The position numbers were made by a program, and so were the translations under genes. Positions 1-8,150 of a DNA stretch of 50,128 nt are shown piece by piece. Origin of the DNA: an uncultured Christensenellaceae bacterium (GTDB lineage Bacteria > Bacillota > Clostridia > Christensenellales > Borkfalkiaceae); the NCBI GenBank assembly GCA_910588615.1, contig CAJUOI010000016.1, positions 1 through 50,128 of the forward strand, read 5' to 3'. The notes beneath the pieces were generated by a model. That model had not been told where the DNA came from. It was given only the letters and a program-made list of their open reading frames with translations, and did not search any database. Positions within the stretch are counted from its first letter, which is position 1. Each line of letters opens with the position of its first letter.

Positions 1-2
1 AT

Positions 3-1031
3 ATGACGAAAAGAATTTTAACGGTAATTATGGCAATCGGAATGGCGTTTGCGGTGCTACTGTGCGGCAGCGGGTGCAGTTTCGACACTTTACATATTTA
101 TAAGTCAGAGCAGTGCGAATGGCTTCAATGTTATGCCGACCGTCGCGGACAAGAAAATTTTGATAATCAAAATTGGGATGTGATTTGCGGGTTTGTAATT
201 TCGGGGCAAGACCAAATCAAACGCGCTAAAAATAGGACGGCTGTTGATTTGGTTGTAGGCAAAATGAAATTGGAGATAGACGCGGTTGAATCGACAAAGA
301 GAAACGAATCCCAAAACGATGGTGTCTATTGTATTACGGATGAAAGTTGGAAAGCCCATGTGCGAGCGGTCGCCGAGCGCATCGGAGAAGATGAGAGTTG
401 GATTGAGAACGTCTTAAACGGAGGCTACCCCGGCGTTCAATGGAAATATGATATTCTTCCAAAAACATATTACTACTGCGTAATCCTGAATAATAAAATT
501 ACAGTCTCTGACAGTAGGAGCTATGTGTATCAAATATCGCGAGAGAATAACGTTTATCGCGGGGATGCGGCAAATATGAGTATAAATTTTTGGGTTGAAG
601 AAGAATCGCTGTATCTTCCCCAAGGGAAAGAAACGCTGATATTCCAAAAAGACGGCGATTATCGATTAATTGAAAATACAAGAACTCTTACAGCGCCGAA
701 AGATATTCAAATCAGTAGCGGCGGAGAGGATTTTGTGTTTTTGCGATTTGAGTATGACTATGGTTACGGGACGCATGGGATTGGAATTGACATCAGAAAA
801 GCAAATGAGAACACGTACCGGACGATTAAAACCGAAGTGGTTTGGATGAATCAGTTTGTGGTGCAGTTGGACAAAGCGCAATTTGCAGACGGTGATAATT
901 GGGTCAGGCTGTACGCCGTCGGAGGACCGACGATTCGAAACGATAAAACTATGATGATGTTGGAAAATTCGGAATACGTATTGTTTCGCGTTACGATTAA
1001 AGGAAATAAAGTAAACGTAAGGGAAGTTTAG
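3..1031 (+). CDS. Putative lipoprotein, function unknown
   Basis: I do not recognise the mature domain. The 342-residue product starts with a lipoprotein-type signal peptide: Lys3-Arg4, a hydrophobic core, then LLCGSGC with Cys25 as the likely lipidated residue. The Gly at -3 of that site is not classical, so lipidation is probable but not certain. It would be exported and anchored to the outer face of the membrane. The rest is rich in beta-prone, aromatic and charged stretches (for example FWVEEESLYLPQG and EDFVFLRFEYDYGYG), with no catalytic motif I can name. Residues 1-25 are identical to those of the lipoprotein at 1238. The DNA differs at only 4 of 75 positions there, although the mature parts are unrelated. 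The start codon lies two bases into the window, so its ribosome binding site cannot be seen. Confidence 0.75.
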   Translation: MTKRILTVIMAIGMAFAVLLCGSGCSFDTLHIYKSEQCEWLQCYADRRGQENFDNQNWDVICGFVISGQDQIKRAKNRTAVDLVVGKMKLEIDAVESTKRNESQNDGVYCITDESWKAHVRAVAERIGEDESWIENVLNGGYPGVQWKYDILPKTYYYCVILNNKITVSDSRSYVYQISRENNVYRGDAANMSINFWVEEESLYLPQGKETLIFQKDGDYRLIENTRTLTAPKDIQISSGGEDFVFLRFEYDYGYGTHGIGIDIRKANENTYRTIKTEVVWMNQFVVQLDKAQFADGDNWVRLYAVGGPTIRNDKTMMMLENSEYVLFRVTIKGNKVNVREV

Positions 1032-1087
1032 TAACAAGTGGACAGGAACAGACGGAAACGTGTATATGGGAAATTTTGGGATGACTA

Positions 1088-1116
1088 TTGACAAAAAAAG
1101 GAAAGCATAATATAAT
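1088..1116 (+). promoter_or_regulatory. Sigma-70 type promoter
   Basis: There is an exact TTGACA at 1088-1093, a 17-base spacer and an exact TATAAT at 1111-1116. Transcription should start near 1123, upstream of the structured leader and the chagasin-like gene. Confidence 0.85.
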
Positions 1117-1122
1117 GAAATA

Positions 1123-1207
1123 AATTGAGAGAGGGGTACAGACCGATGGGTAGGTAAAATCGCGCAAATCGAATCTGAAACGTCAGGGGAGATATTGCGC
1201 TTTTTTT
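1123..1207 (+). ncRNA. Structured leader or small RNA ending in a terminator
   Basis: A consensus promoter feeds about 85 nt that end in an intrinsic terminator. The outer stem pairs GCGCAA (1162-1167) with TTGCGC (1195-1200), followed by seven T (1201-1207). Inside it, AATCT/AGAT or the alternative CTGA-AACG-TCAG can pair. The terminator lies 30 bases before the start codon at 1238, so this is either a free small RNA or an attenuating leader that must be read through. The 5' part (GGGGTACAGACCGATGGGTA) contains a short ACC/GGT hairpin. I could not match it to a known riboswitch class. Confidence 0.45.
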
Positions 1208-1237
1208 AATTAGGATTTAAAAGAGGAGAGGAGAAAT

Positions 1238-1630
1238 ATGACGAAAAGAATTTTAACGGTAATTATGGCAATCGGAATGGCGTTTGCGGTGTTGCTGTGC
1301 GGGAGCGGGTGTAAAGAAAAGAATGTCAATTATTACACTTTGCCTGACGTGGCGGTAGGCGATACTTTTGAAATTACTTTGGACGTACACGGAAGCGGTA
1401 TGTATGAATGGCAGTATACAATTAGCGAAAAAACAGGGATAGAGTATGTTAAAAGAGATTTTATTTTTCCTAATAATGACCCTAACATAATAGGGGGCGG
1501 AACGATTTTATATGTGTTTAAAGCCGCTAAAGTCGGTAATTATAGTATTAAATGTAGCGCAAAAATTCCATGGGAACCCAAAACGCCGCCTATTGAAAAT
1601 AGAGTATATCGAATTAAAGTCGTTGAATAA
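1238..1630 (+). CDS. Chagasin-like (I42 family) cysteine-protease inhibitor lipoprotein
   Basis: The 130-residue product has the same 25-residue lipoprotein signal as the gene at position 3, then a domain of about 100 residues that fits the chagasin/ICP family (MEROPS I42). GDTFEITLD matches the first strand. HGSGMYEW stands where the first binding loop (NPTTGY/F-W in the family) should be. GGGT stands for the GxGG loop, and the C-terminal IPWEP for the RPW(E) loop, followed by the last strand YRIKVVE. I42 proteins block papain-type cysteine peptidases by inserting these three loops in the active-site cleft. As a lipoprotein it would act at the cell surface, perhaps against host or competitor proteases. 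The first loop departs from consensus, so target and potency are open. The binding site AGGAGAGGAG at about 1224 supports the start. Confidence 0.7.
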   Translation: MTKRILTVIMAIGMAFAVLLCGSGCKEKNVNYYTLPDVAVGDTFEITLDVHGSGMYEWQYTISEKTGIEYVKRDFIFPNNDPNIIGGGTILYVFKAAKVGNYSIKCSAKIPWEPKTPPIENRVYRIKVVE

Positions 1631-1650
1631 AAAGTTGGAGGAGAAATCAC

Positions 1651-1959
1651 ATGAAAAATTTTGCAAAGATTAAATGGAGCGCATGGAAAAAAGTTTTAAG
1701 TACCCTTTGCGAACGATTCCCCGACAGCGTAAAAACAAAAAAACCCGTCCCTGCGGAAACGCAGGGGCGGGTTTTTATTACCGACTTAAATTTTCGGGTC
1801 AGCCTTGTATTCGGTGTGCAAGATCTCGTGCGCCTTGTGGCTGTTGGGGAACATGAAATAGTCGTTATAGATAACGTCCATTACGGGCGAATCCGCACTG
1901 CGGCGAATCTCGTTTTTCACGTCCGCCGTGTACAGCGCTTTTGCGCGCGACTCCTTTAA
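1651..1959 (+). other. Short reading frame with RBS that runs through a terminator; probable gene-start remnant
   Basis: A good ribosome binding site (TTGGAGGAG at about 1636) precedes ATG 1651, and the first residues MKNFAKI match those of the lipoprotein at 6399 (MKKFAKI). The frame has no hydrophobic core after that. It crosses the terminator at 1742-1775 and then continues antisense to hydA. It may be the stump of a third lipoprotein gene that lost its body. A functional 102-residue product is unlikely because transcripts should end before 1780. Confidence 0.25.
1742..1776. terminator. Bidirectional intrinsic terminator
   Basis: A 13-bp stem (AACCCGTCCCTGC at 1742-1754 with GCAGGGGCGGGTT at 1761-1773, one G-T pair) has a six-base loop. 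It is followed by T on the plus strand and preceded by an A-run at 1731-1743 that gives a U-tract on the minus strand. It ends the lipoprotein unit and, from the other side, the hydCBA operon, whose last stop is at 1786. Confidence 0.9.
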
Positions 1960-3510
1960 TTCCACGCTGTTGCGGACGCTGTCCGAAAGGGTGGGCTGTC
2001 CGCCGCCGTTGACGCAGCCGCCGGGGCACGCCATGATTTCGATGAAATCGTACTGCTTTTCGCCCGATTGGATCTGCTTGATGATCGTTTCGGCGTTTGC
2101 AAGTCCCGAAGCGACCGCAACGCGAACGGTGTTGCCTGCTACAAGATAGGTCGCTTCCTTAATGGGATTGCTGCCGCGTAGCGCGAAGAAGTCGATGACT
2201 TCGAAGCTGCCGTCCATCATGTGAGCCGCCGTACGAAGCGCCGCTTCCATAACGCCGCCCGTTGCGCCGAAGATCGCTCCGCCGCCCGTCGCAATCGCAA
2301 ACGGATTGTCGAATTCCTCGTCGGGAAGCTCGGTGAACTTGATGCCCGCCGTCTTGATCATGCGGGCAAGCTCGCGCGTCGTGATCGCCGCGTCCACGTC
2401 GTTTTTCATCTCTTCGCGCTTGCACTCGTTCTTTTTCGCCGTGCAGGGAATGACGGATACGACGTACAGGTTTTTGGGGTCGATGCCGTTCTTTTCGCAC
2501 CAATAGCTCTTTAAGAGCGCGCCGAACATCTGTTGGGGCGATTTGCAGGTGGAAAGGTGGGGGATCATATCGGGATATTTCTTTTCCACGAACTTTACCC
2601 AGCCGGGGCAGCAGGAAGTAAACATGGGCATGGGTTTGCCCGTCTTGATGCGGTTGATAAGCTCGCTTGCCTCTTCCATAATGGTAAGGTCGGCGGTTAC
2701 GTCCATATTAAAGACGTGCGCGGGACCGAGGCGGCGGAGCGCCGCAACCATCTTGCCTTCGACGTTGGTGCCCACGGGCATATCGAACGCTTCCCCGAGG
2801 GTTGCGCGTACGGAGGGCGCCGTAAAGAATACGACCTGCTTGGTGGAATCGGACAGCGCCGACCACACATCGTCGATCGAGGAGCGCTCGGAAAGCGCGC
2901 CCACGGGGCAGGCGACGATACATTGACCGCACCCGACGCAGACGGAATCTTTGAGGGGCATGTCGAACGCGCTACCGATGTGAACGTTGAATCCTCTGCC
3001 GATGTGTCCGATCGCGTTGACGTGCTGTTTTTCGCACGCCGCCACGCAACGGGAACAGCTGATACATTTGTCGTTATCCCTGACGACTGCGGGCGCCGCG
3101 TCGTCGATGGGCAGAACGAAGTTTTCGCCTTCGAATCGGTCTTCGTCCACGCCGTAGCCCAAGGAGAGCTTCTGCAATTCGCAGTTGTGGTTCCGTTCGC
3201 AAGAAAGACACTTCTTCTTGTGTTTGGAAAGCAGCAGCTCCAAAGTCATCTTGCGGCTCTGGCGGCATTTTTCGGTATTCGTCCTCACTTCCATGCCCTC
3301 GGCTACGGGATAGACGCAAGCGGCAACGAGTCCGCGCGCGCCCGTCGCTTCGACGAGGCACATACGGCAGGAGCCGACGCAGTTGACGTCCTTCAGATAG
3401 CAGAGGGTGGGGATTTCGATATGCGCCTTTCTCGCGGCTTCCAGAATGGTGGTGCCTTCGGGAACGGTAACGGGAATATTATTGATTTTAAGGGTAATAT
3501 TTTTAGCCAT
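1786..3510 (-). CDS. hydA: Electron-bifurcating [FeFe]-hydrogenase, catalytic subunit HydA
   Basis: This 574-residue subunit makes H2 from protons using electrons from NADH and reduced ferredoxin, as part of a cytoplasmic HydABC complex. Domains in order: an N-terminal [2Fe-2S] domain (Cys37, 48, 51, 65), a His-ligated [4Fe-4S] region (His97, Cys101, 104, 110), a two-cluster ferredoxin domain (Cys149/152/155/159 and Cys191/194/197/201), then the H-cluster domain. All three signatures are present: TSCCPGW at 298-304, PCTAKKNE at 355-362 and MACPGGC at 493-499. The first contains the proton-relay cysteine. GTGAGG lies upstream of the ATG. It begins 11 bases after hydB and is the last gene of the operon. 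Confidence 0.95.
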   Translation of the reverse strand: MAKNITLKINNIPVTVPEGTTILEAARKAHIEIPTLCYLKDVNCVGSCRMCLVEATGARGLVAACVYPVAEGMEVRTNTEKCRQSRKMTLELLLSKHKKKCLSCERNHNCELQKLSLGYGVDEDRFEGENFVLPIDDAAPAVVRDNDKCISCSRCVAACEKQHVNAIGHIGRGFNVHIGSAFDMPLKDSVCVGCGQCIVACPVGALSERSSIDDVWSALSDSTKQVVFFTAPSVRATLGEAFDMPVGTNVEGKMVAALRRLGPAHVFNMDVTADLTIMEEASELINRIKTGKPMPMFTSCCPGWVKFVEKKYPDMIPHLSTCKSPQQMFGALLKSYWCEKNGIDPKNLYVVSVIPCTAKKNECKREEMKNDVDAAITTRELARMIKTAGIKFTELPDEEFDNPFAIATGGGAIFGATGGVMEAALRTAAHMMDGSFEVIDFFALRGSNPIKEATYLVAGNTVRVAVASGLANAETIIKQIQSGEKQYDFIEIMACPGGCVNGGGQPTLSDSVRNSVELKESRAKALYTADVKNEIRRSADSPVMDVIYNDYFMFPNSHKAHEILHTEYKADPKI

Positions 3511-3521
3511 TCGTCTTTACC

Positions 3522-5435
3522 TCACTTTCTCGAAATCGCTTTGAATTTACAGTTGCCCATGCATACGCCGCATTTGATGCACTTCGCGCCGTCGATTTCG
3601 AGCGAGGGAAGCTTGTGTCCCTGAGCAACGTAAGTCGTTTTGGAAATCGCGCCGACGGGGCAGTTCTTTGCGCACAGCCCGCAGCCGATACACTTGTCTT
3701 TGTCGATAGAGTAGCTGAGCATCGCCTTGCACACGCCCGCTTCGCACTTCTTTTCGTTGATGTGCTCCTCGTATTCGTTGCGGAAGTAGCGCAGCGTCGA
3801 AAGAACGGGGTTGGGCGCGCTCTGTCCGAGGGCGCAGAGGGAGGAGGACTTCATGTGCGAAGCCAGCTCTTCGATTTTTACGATATCCTCGGGCTCGCCC
3901 TTGCCTTCCGTAATCTTGGTAAGCAGCTGCAACAGGCGCTTGGTACCGATACGGCAGGGGGTGCACTTTCCGCAGGATTCGTCTGCGGTAAATTCGAGGT
4001 AGAACTTGGAGATGTCCACCATACAGGTGTCCTCGTCGAGGATGATCATGCCGCCCGAACCCATCATCGAGCCGATGGCAAGCAGGCTGTCGTAGTCGAT
4101 GGGGGTGTCGATGCAGGAGGCGGGAATACAGCCGCCCGAAGGTCCGCCCGTCTGGGCTGCTTTAAACTTTTTACCGTCGGGAATGCCGCCGCCGATCTCT
4201 TCGACGATCTCCCTAAGCGTCGTACCCATGGGAACTTCCACAAGTCCGACGTTGGTGATTTTTCCGCCGAGCGCGAACACCTTCGTGCCCTTGGAGGTCT
4301 CCGTACCGATGGAGGAATACCATGCCGCGCCCTTCGTGATGATGGGGTTGACGTTCGCCCACGTTTCCACGTTGTTCAGAATGGTGGGTTTGCCGAACAA
4401 GCCCTTGACCGCAGGGAAAGGAGGACGGGGGCGGGGTTCGCCGCGATGTCCTTCGATGGAGGTCATAAGAGCCGTTTCTTCGCCGCATACGAACGCGCCC
4501 GCGCCGAGGCGGATCTCGATATCGAAATCAAAGCCGAGTCCTAAAATATTTTCTCCGAGCAAGCCGTATTGATGCGCCTGATCGATGGCGATTTTCAAAC
4601 GTTGAACGGCTACGGGATATTCCGCACGCACGTAAATGTAGCCTTGATGCGCGCCGATGGCGTAGCCTGCGATCGTCATGGCTTCGAGCACGCAGTGGGG
4701 GTCGCCCTCGAGCACCGAACGGTCCATGAACGCGCCGGGGTCGCCCTCGTCGGCGTTGCAGCATACGTATTTGATCTCACCCTGCGAAGCTTTTGCAAAC
4801 GCCCACTTTCTGCCCGTGGGAAAGCCTGCGCCGCCCCTGCCGCGCAAGCCGGAGGCGAGCATCTCGTTGATGACGTCGTCGGGGGTCATGCCGGTGAGCA
4901 CTTTTTCGATCGCCTCGTAATCGCCTGCGGCAATTGCCTCCTCGATATCCTCGGGCGCAATGACGCCGCAGTTTCTCAGCGCGATCCGCATCTGTTTTTT
5001 ATAGAAGGGGGTTTCGGCGAAGGGGATGATCGATCCGTCCTTCAATACCGTTCCCTGATATAAGAGGTCTTTTACGATTTCGCCGCCCTTGACGAGGTGC
5101 TTTTCGACCACCGTTTTCACGTGTTCGGGGGTCATCTGCGCGTAGAACGCGCCCTCGGGATAAACGATCATGATGGGACCGAGCGAGCAGAGCCCGAAGC
5201 AACCCGTCTTAACGATGAGCACGTCGTTGATTTTGTGTTCTTTCAGCGACTTTTCGAGTTGATCGATAACCTGCATCGAGTGAGAGGAGGTGCAGCCCGT
5301 ACCGCCGCAGACGAGCACCTGCTTGCGGTAGCCCGTTTTCGCAGCAAGTTTTTCGCCCTCTTCGCGGACGACGCGGCGCACCTGAATTAAGTCGTGTTTC
5401 GCCTTGCGAATGGCGTCCAATTCCTGAATGGTCAT
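3522..5435 (-). CDS. hydB: Electron-bifurcating hydrogenase, NADH/FMN subunit HydB (NuoF-like)
   Basis: The 637-residue subunit binds NAD(H) and FMN and is the bifurcating centre of HydABC. An N-terminal thioredoxin-like [2Fe-2S] domain carries Cys43, 48, 79 and 83. A NuoF-type core follows, with the glycine-rich FMN/NADH site GRGGAGFPTGRKW (199-211), a [4Fe-4S] motif SCGKCTPCRIGT at 487-498 with a fourth Cys near 534, and a C-terminal two-cluster ferredoxin domain (CIGCGLCAKNC near 582, CIKCGVCMGNC near 619). I chose ATG at 5435, which overlaps the hydC stop by one base (TAATG). The frame is open for 54 more codons upstream, but that part is Arg-rich out-of-frame hydC sequence. Confidence 0.95.
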   Translation of the reverse strand: MTIQELDAIRKAKHDLIQVRRVVREEGEKLAAKTGYRKQVLVCGGTGCTSSHSMQVIDQLEKSLKEHKINDVLIVKTGCFGLCSLGPIMIVYPEGAFYAQMTPEHVKTVVEKHLVKGGEIVKDLLYQGTVLKDGSIIPFAETPFYKKQMRIALRNCGVIAPEDIEEAIAAGDYEAIEKVLTGMTPDDVINEMLASGLRGRGGAGFPTGRKWAFAKASQGEIKYVCCNADEGDPGAFMDRSVLEGDPHCVLEAMTIAGYAIGAHQGYIYVRAEYPVAVQRLKIAIDQAHQYGLLGENILGLGFDFDIEIRLGAGAFVCGEETALMTSIEGHRGEPRPRPPFPAVKGLFGKPTILNNVETWANVNPIITKGAAWYSSIGTETSKGTKVFALGGKITNVGLVEVPMGTTLREIVEEIGGGIPDGKKFKAAQTGGPSGGCIPASCIDTPIDYDSLLAIGSMMGSGGMIILDEDTCMVDISKFYLEFTADESCGKCTPCRIGTKRLLQLLTKITEGKGEPEDIVKIEELASHMKSSSLCALGQSAPNPVLSTLRYFRNEYEEHINEKKCEAGVCKAMLSYSIDKDKCIGCGLCAKNCPVGAISKTTYVAQGHKLPSLEIDGAKCIKCGVCMGNCKFKAISRK

Positions 5436-5926
5436 TATTTTGCCTCCCTGTAACTGTCGAGAATTCCCTTGATTTTCGAGGGTTCGAGTTTGCCGTAAAC
5501 CTCTTCGTTCACCATCATGACGGGGGCGAGCCCGCACGCGCCGACGCAGCGGCAGCTGTCGATGGAGAAGAGCCCGTCCTCGGTGCATTCGCCGCACTTG
5601 ATCCCGAGCTGTTTTTCAACCTCTTCGAGAATCTTGTCCGAGCCTTTTACGTAGCACGCGGTGCCGAGGCAGACACTGATGCGGTATTTTCCCTTGGGTT
5701 TGAGGGAGAACTGCGAGTAGAAGGTAACTACCCCGTACACCTCGGAAAGAGAAATACCGAGCCCTTCCGCAATCACTTTCTGCACTTCGAGGGGCAGATA
5801 ACCGTAGATCGCCTGCGCCTCCTGCAAGATGTGCATGAGGCATCCGGGAGTGTCTTTCGAGCTTTCGATCACGTTCTTCAGCTTGGTCAACTGCTCCTTG
5901 GTCCCCAGTGCTGCACAGTTTTTCAT
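5435..5926 (-). CDS. hydC: Electron-bifurcating hydrogenase, [2Fe-2S] subunit HydC (NuoE-like)
   Basis: The 163-residue NuoE-type subunit passes electrons within HydABC. Its thioredoxin-like fold carries the [2Fe-2S] ligands as CLGTAC (Cys86, Cys91) and CRCVGAC (Cys127, Cys131). The helical N-terminal half is typical of the family. The start at 5926 is set by a near-perfect Shine-Dalgarno sequence (TAAGGAGGTT) 4 bases upstream. The frame extends 17 codons further but has no such site. It is the first gene of the hydCBA operon and sits below a strong promoter at 5986-6014. Confidence 0.93.
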   Translation of the reverse strand: MKNCAALGTKEQLTKLKNVIESSKDTPGCLMHILQEAQAIYGYLPLEVQKVIAEGLGISLSEVYGVVTFYSQFSLKPKGKYRISVCLGTACYVKGSDKILEEVEKQLGIKCGECTEDGLFSIDSCRCVGACGLAPVMMVNEEVYGKLEPSKIKGILDSYREAK

Positions 5927-5985
5927 ATACAACCTCCTTAATCTTTGCGCCCCGTTTTTCGGAGCATAATCCAACACTATTGCAT

Positions 5986-6014
5986 ATTATAACATAACTG
6001 AAAATATTTTTCAA
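5986..6014 (-). promoter_or_regulatory. Promoter of the hydCBA operon
   Basis: On the minus strand there is TTGAAA (6009-6014), a 17-base spacer and an exact TATAAT (5986-5991). This gives a leader of about 50 nt before hydC. I see no obvious operator. Confidence 0.85.
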
Positions 6015-6215
6015 TCCGTTTTTGCAATTTAACGAATTTTGTCGAAAAGTTTTTTTGCCTTTTTTGGAAAATTTATCGCGGAAGGGCTATTGGGTATGAC
6101 GGGGCGGATAAAACGGCGGAAGGGCAGGCAGAACGACGTCGGTTTAAGCGCCCGAATAAATAATTGCTTATGAAACAACCTTTGGAATATCTGACACCCG
6201 AGGGTTGTTTTTTCA

Positions 6216-6224
6216 TGCTATAAT
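6216..6224 (+). promoter_or_regulatory. Extended -10 promoter for the 6399 lipoprotein
   Basis: TGCTATAAT matches an extended -10 element. No good -35 is visible, as is allowed for this class. The leader of about 165 nt contains a 6-bp hairpin (AGCCGT/ACGGCT near 6364-6381) just before the ribosome binding site. The 6027-6215 stretch upstream holds no gene I can support. Confidence 0.5.
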
Positions 6225-6398
6225 CAAAACGGTAAAATCGAAGCGAAAAATTTGCCGTATGCGTGTTGCATGATATGCGGGCGGGCGCAGTTCGGGGCAA
6301 AAACGCGGACGAATGTGCCGAGGGACAGATGCGTACGAATCAATTTGTGTCTTTGCGCATATCAGCCGTCGGAAAACGGCTTCGGTAAGGAGGAAAAA

Positions 6399-7549
6399 AT
6401 GAAAAAATTCGCGAAAATTTTGTGCGCGGTTCTGTGTGCGGCAACGGCGGCGGGGGCTCTGGCGGCTTGTACCGATCCGAAACAACCGCCCCCCGACGGC
6501 GGCGACAAACCGCCCGTAACGCCTCTGCCCGACGGCTTTCAGGGCGTAACGGAGGAGATGCCGACGGAAGGACTGAAGGTAAACGCTCTTTCCAACATGA
6601 AAGAAGCGTCGTCCGTATGGCAGACGAAGTACGAGGCGGATGCCTTCCGCGTTACCGTCTGGGTCAAGGACGAAATCGTCGTCGCGAACGAAGATTGGTC
6701 GAAGAGCGACGGCGTGAAGATTCGTCTTTCCGAGGTGTCCGAGGTAAGCGGGTACGTTGCAGGCAGAACGGTCAGTCTTTTTGCGGCTCCCGACGGCGCG
6801 ATGAAATTCCAAAAGGCGAAGGATGCCCAAACGCTTGCGGACTGCGCGGACGAAATCTCCGTATCCGTAAAAGAATGGGCGGAGAGCGGTGAAACGGTCG
6901 TGGGATATAAAGTAGACGCAGCGTTCCCTTATGCGGCGCTCGGCGTTTCGGCGGCGGAGGCAAAGGGCAACGTTTCGATCGCTGCCGAGCTTTCGAATAC
7001 CTCGTCCGCATCGTTCACCGCGGCAGTGCGCGGTGCGGGGCTCACCGAATACGGCGTAGACCCCGAAAACCAGAACACCTATCTCGTCGTGGAGGACGAC
7101 AACGAGTTCGCGCTCAATTCCGATCCCTATCCCACGGGCACGTTCCATTATAAAAAGAACGTCTACGACAGGACGGAAAGCTATTGGGACGTGTCCGAGG
7201 ACTATCTCGCATCGAGTCCGCGCTACGGCGACAGACGCGCGGAGTTGAAGGGCTCGCTCGGAACGGGAAAGTGGAACGAGCTGTGGTTCTATCGGGAAAA
7301 GAGCACGCTCTTTTATGCGGAGAGCAGCTTTTCGCTGCCCGAAAATCCCGTATACTTCGGCGAGAATATCCCAAGTTCGGCTTTACGCTGTACGACGAAA
7401 ATAGAAACGGCGTGTTCTTCTATTTGGACACGTTGTCCGACTTAACGGCAAAACGCGTCGGCTATACGATCATGACGCGCGGTTCGTTCGACTGGGACGG
7501 CGCGAAATACAAGAATATTGATTGGTCGCCCGCGCCGCGCTCGCCCTGA
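6399..7549 (+). pseudogene. Lipoprotein with possible carbohydrate-binding domains, frameshifted
   Basis: The start at 6399 has an AAGGAGG site and opens a clear lipoprotein signal (MKKFAKIL...GALAAC, Cys near residue 22), then a Pro-rich linker and an extracellular region of beta-rich repeats. Phrases such as GYKVDAAFPYAALGVS recall CBM9/DOMON-type sugar-binding domains, which is a weak guess. The frame breaks near 7371-7373: reading ENIP then shifting by one base gives KFGFTLYDENRNGVFFYL, which continues the same domain style to a stop at 7547-7549. One base seems to be missing at the CCCAAG run. The end then meets unrelated sequence (see 7522-7647). It is therefore either a decayed gene or an assembly error in a short C/A run. 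Confidence 0.65.
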
Positions 7550-7647
7550 TCAAGGAGGGCAAGACGGTGGACTATTCTATCGACGAAGCGGGCTTTGCCA
7601 GCCGCGCCACCTTTTACCGCGCCTGCCGCAAGCTCGAAAAGGAATAA
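7522..7647 (+). pseudogene. C-terminal scrap of an AraC-type regulator
   Basis: In the third frame, 41 codons end at TAA 7645-7647. They include the phrases LALIKEGKTVDYSIDEAGF and ASRATFYRACRKLEKE. This resembles the second helix-turn-helix of AraC-family activators (EVGFSSxSYFxRxFKK). There is no start codon or DNA-binding first half. It directly abuts, and overlaps out of frame, the broken lipoprotein gene, so it marks a deletion or recombination junction. Confidence 0.5.
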
Positions 7648-7686
7648 AATTTCTTTTTTGAAAATCCGCTACCTGCATAAAAACCT

Positions 7687-7715
7687 TTGACAAGCGGATA
7701 AAATTGTGGTATTCT
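7687..7715 (+). promoter_or_regulatory. Promoter of rpsO
   Basis: TTGACA (7687-7692), 17 bases, then TATTCT (7710-7715) with an upstream TG (extended -10). The leader of about 75 nt is a likely place for S15 self-control, but I cannot define a known fold. Confidence 0.7.
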
Positions 7716-7796
7716 TATACAGTCGTTTGCGAGGAATTGCGCTCTCCACGCATCTCTTGGCAAATCGAGAAAACTTCCATAGGAGGATAAACGCAA

Positions 7797-8051
7797 ATGG
7801 AAAAGAAGGAAATCATCGCAAAATTCGCGCAGCACGAAGGGGACACGGGTTCGCCCGAGGTTCAGATCGCACTTTTAACCGAGCGCATCAACCACCTCAA
7901 CGAACACCTCAAACTGCACAAGCAGGACAACCACTCCCGCCGCGGATTGTTGAAGATGGTCGGTCAAAGACGCGGTCTTTTGGATTATCTCAAAGCAAAA
8001 GACATCGAGCGGTACAGAGCGGTCATCGCGGCGTTGGATCTCAGAAAGTAA
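7797..8051 (+). CDS. rpsO: 30S ribosomal protein S15
   Basis: The 84-residue protein covers the whole S15 family. It binds 16S rRNA at the central-domain three-way junction and nucleates assembly of the small-subunit platform. Signature stretches are TGSPEVQIALLTERI, HLKLHKQDNHSRRGLL and MVGQRRGLLDYL. An AGGAGG site lies 10 bases before the ATG. It has its own promoter and terminator and is followed by pnp, the classical rpsO-pnp order. Confidence 0.98.
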   Translation: MEKKEIIAKFAQHEGDTGSPEVQIALLTERINHLNEHLKLHKQDNHSRRGLLKMVGQRRGLLDYLKAKDIERYRAVIAALDLRK

Positions 8052-8060
8052 GGCACTTGA

Positions 8061-8088
8061 AAAGAGCGGGCTTTAATCCGCTCTTTTT
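8061..8088 (+). terminator. Terminator after rpsO
   Basis: The 9-bp stem AAAGAGCGG/CCGCTCTTT (8061-8069 with 8078-8086) has an eight-base loop and a T-run. It lies between rpsO and pnp, so pnp depends on readthrough or its own start. A small TTTGCC/GGCAAA hairpin at 8105-8128 follows in the pnp leader. Confidence 0.85.
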
Positions 8089-8150
8089 GTTGTAAAATCG
8101 CTGTTTTGCCAAGGGGTAAAACGGCAAAGAATCAGGAAAAGGAGAAAACA

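Noticed and set aside
1123..1207. c-di-GMP (GEMM) riboswitch, because of GATGGGTAGGT
   Set aside because: The order of conserved elements and the tetraloop-receptor parts of GEMM are missing, so the resemblance is a few bases only.
2533..3624. 363-codon plus-strand frame across hydA
   Set aside because: It overlaps the well-supported hydA gene on the other strand and has no recognisable domain.
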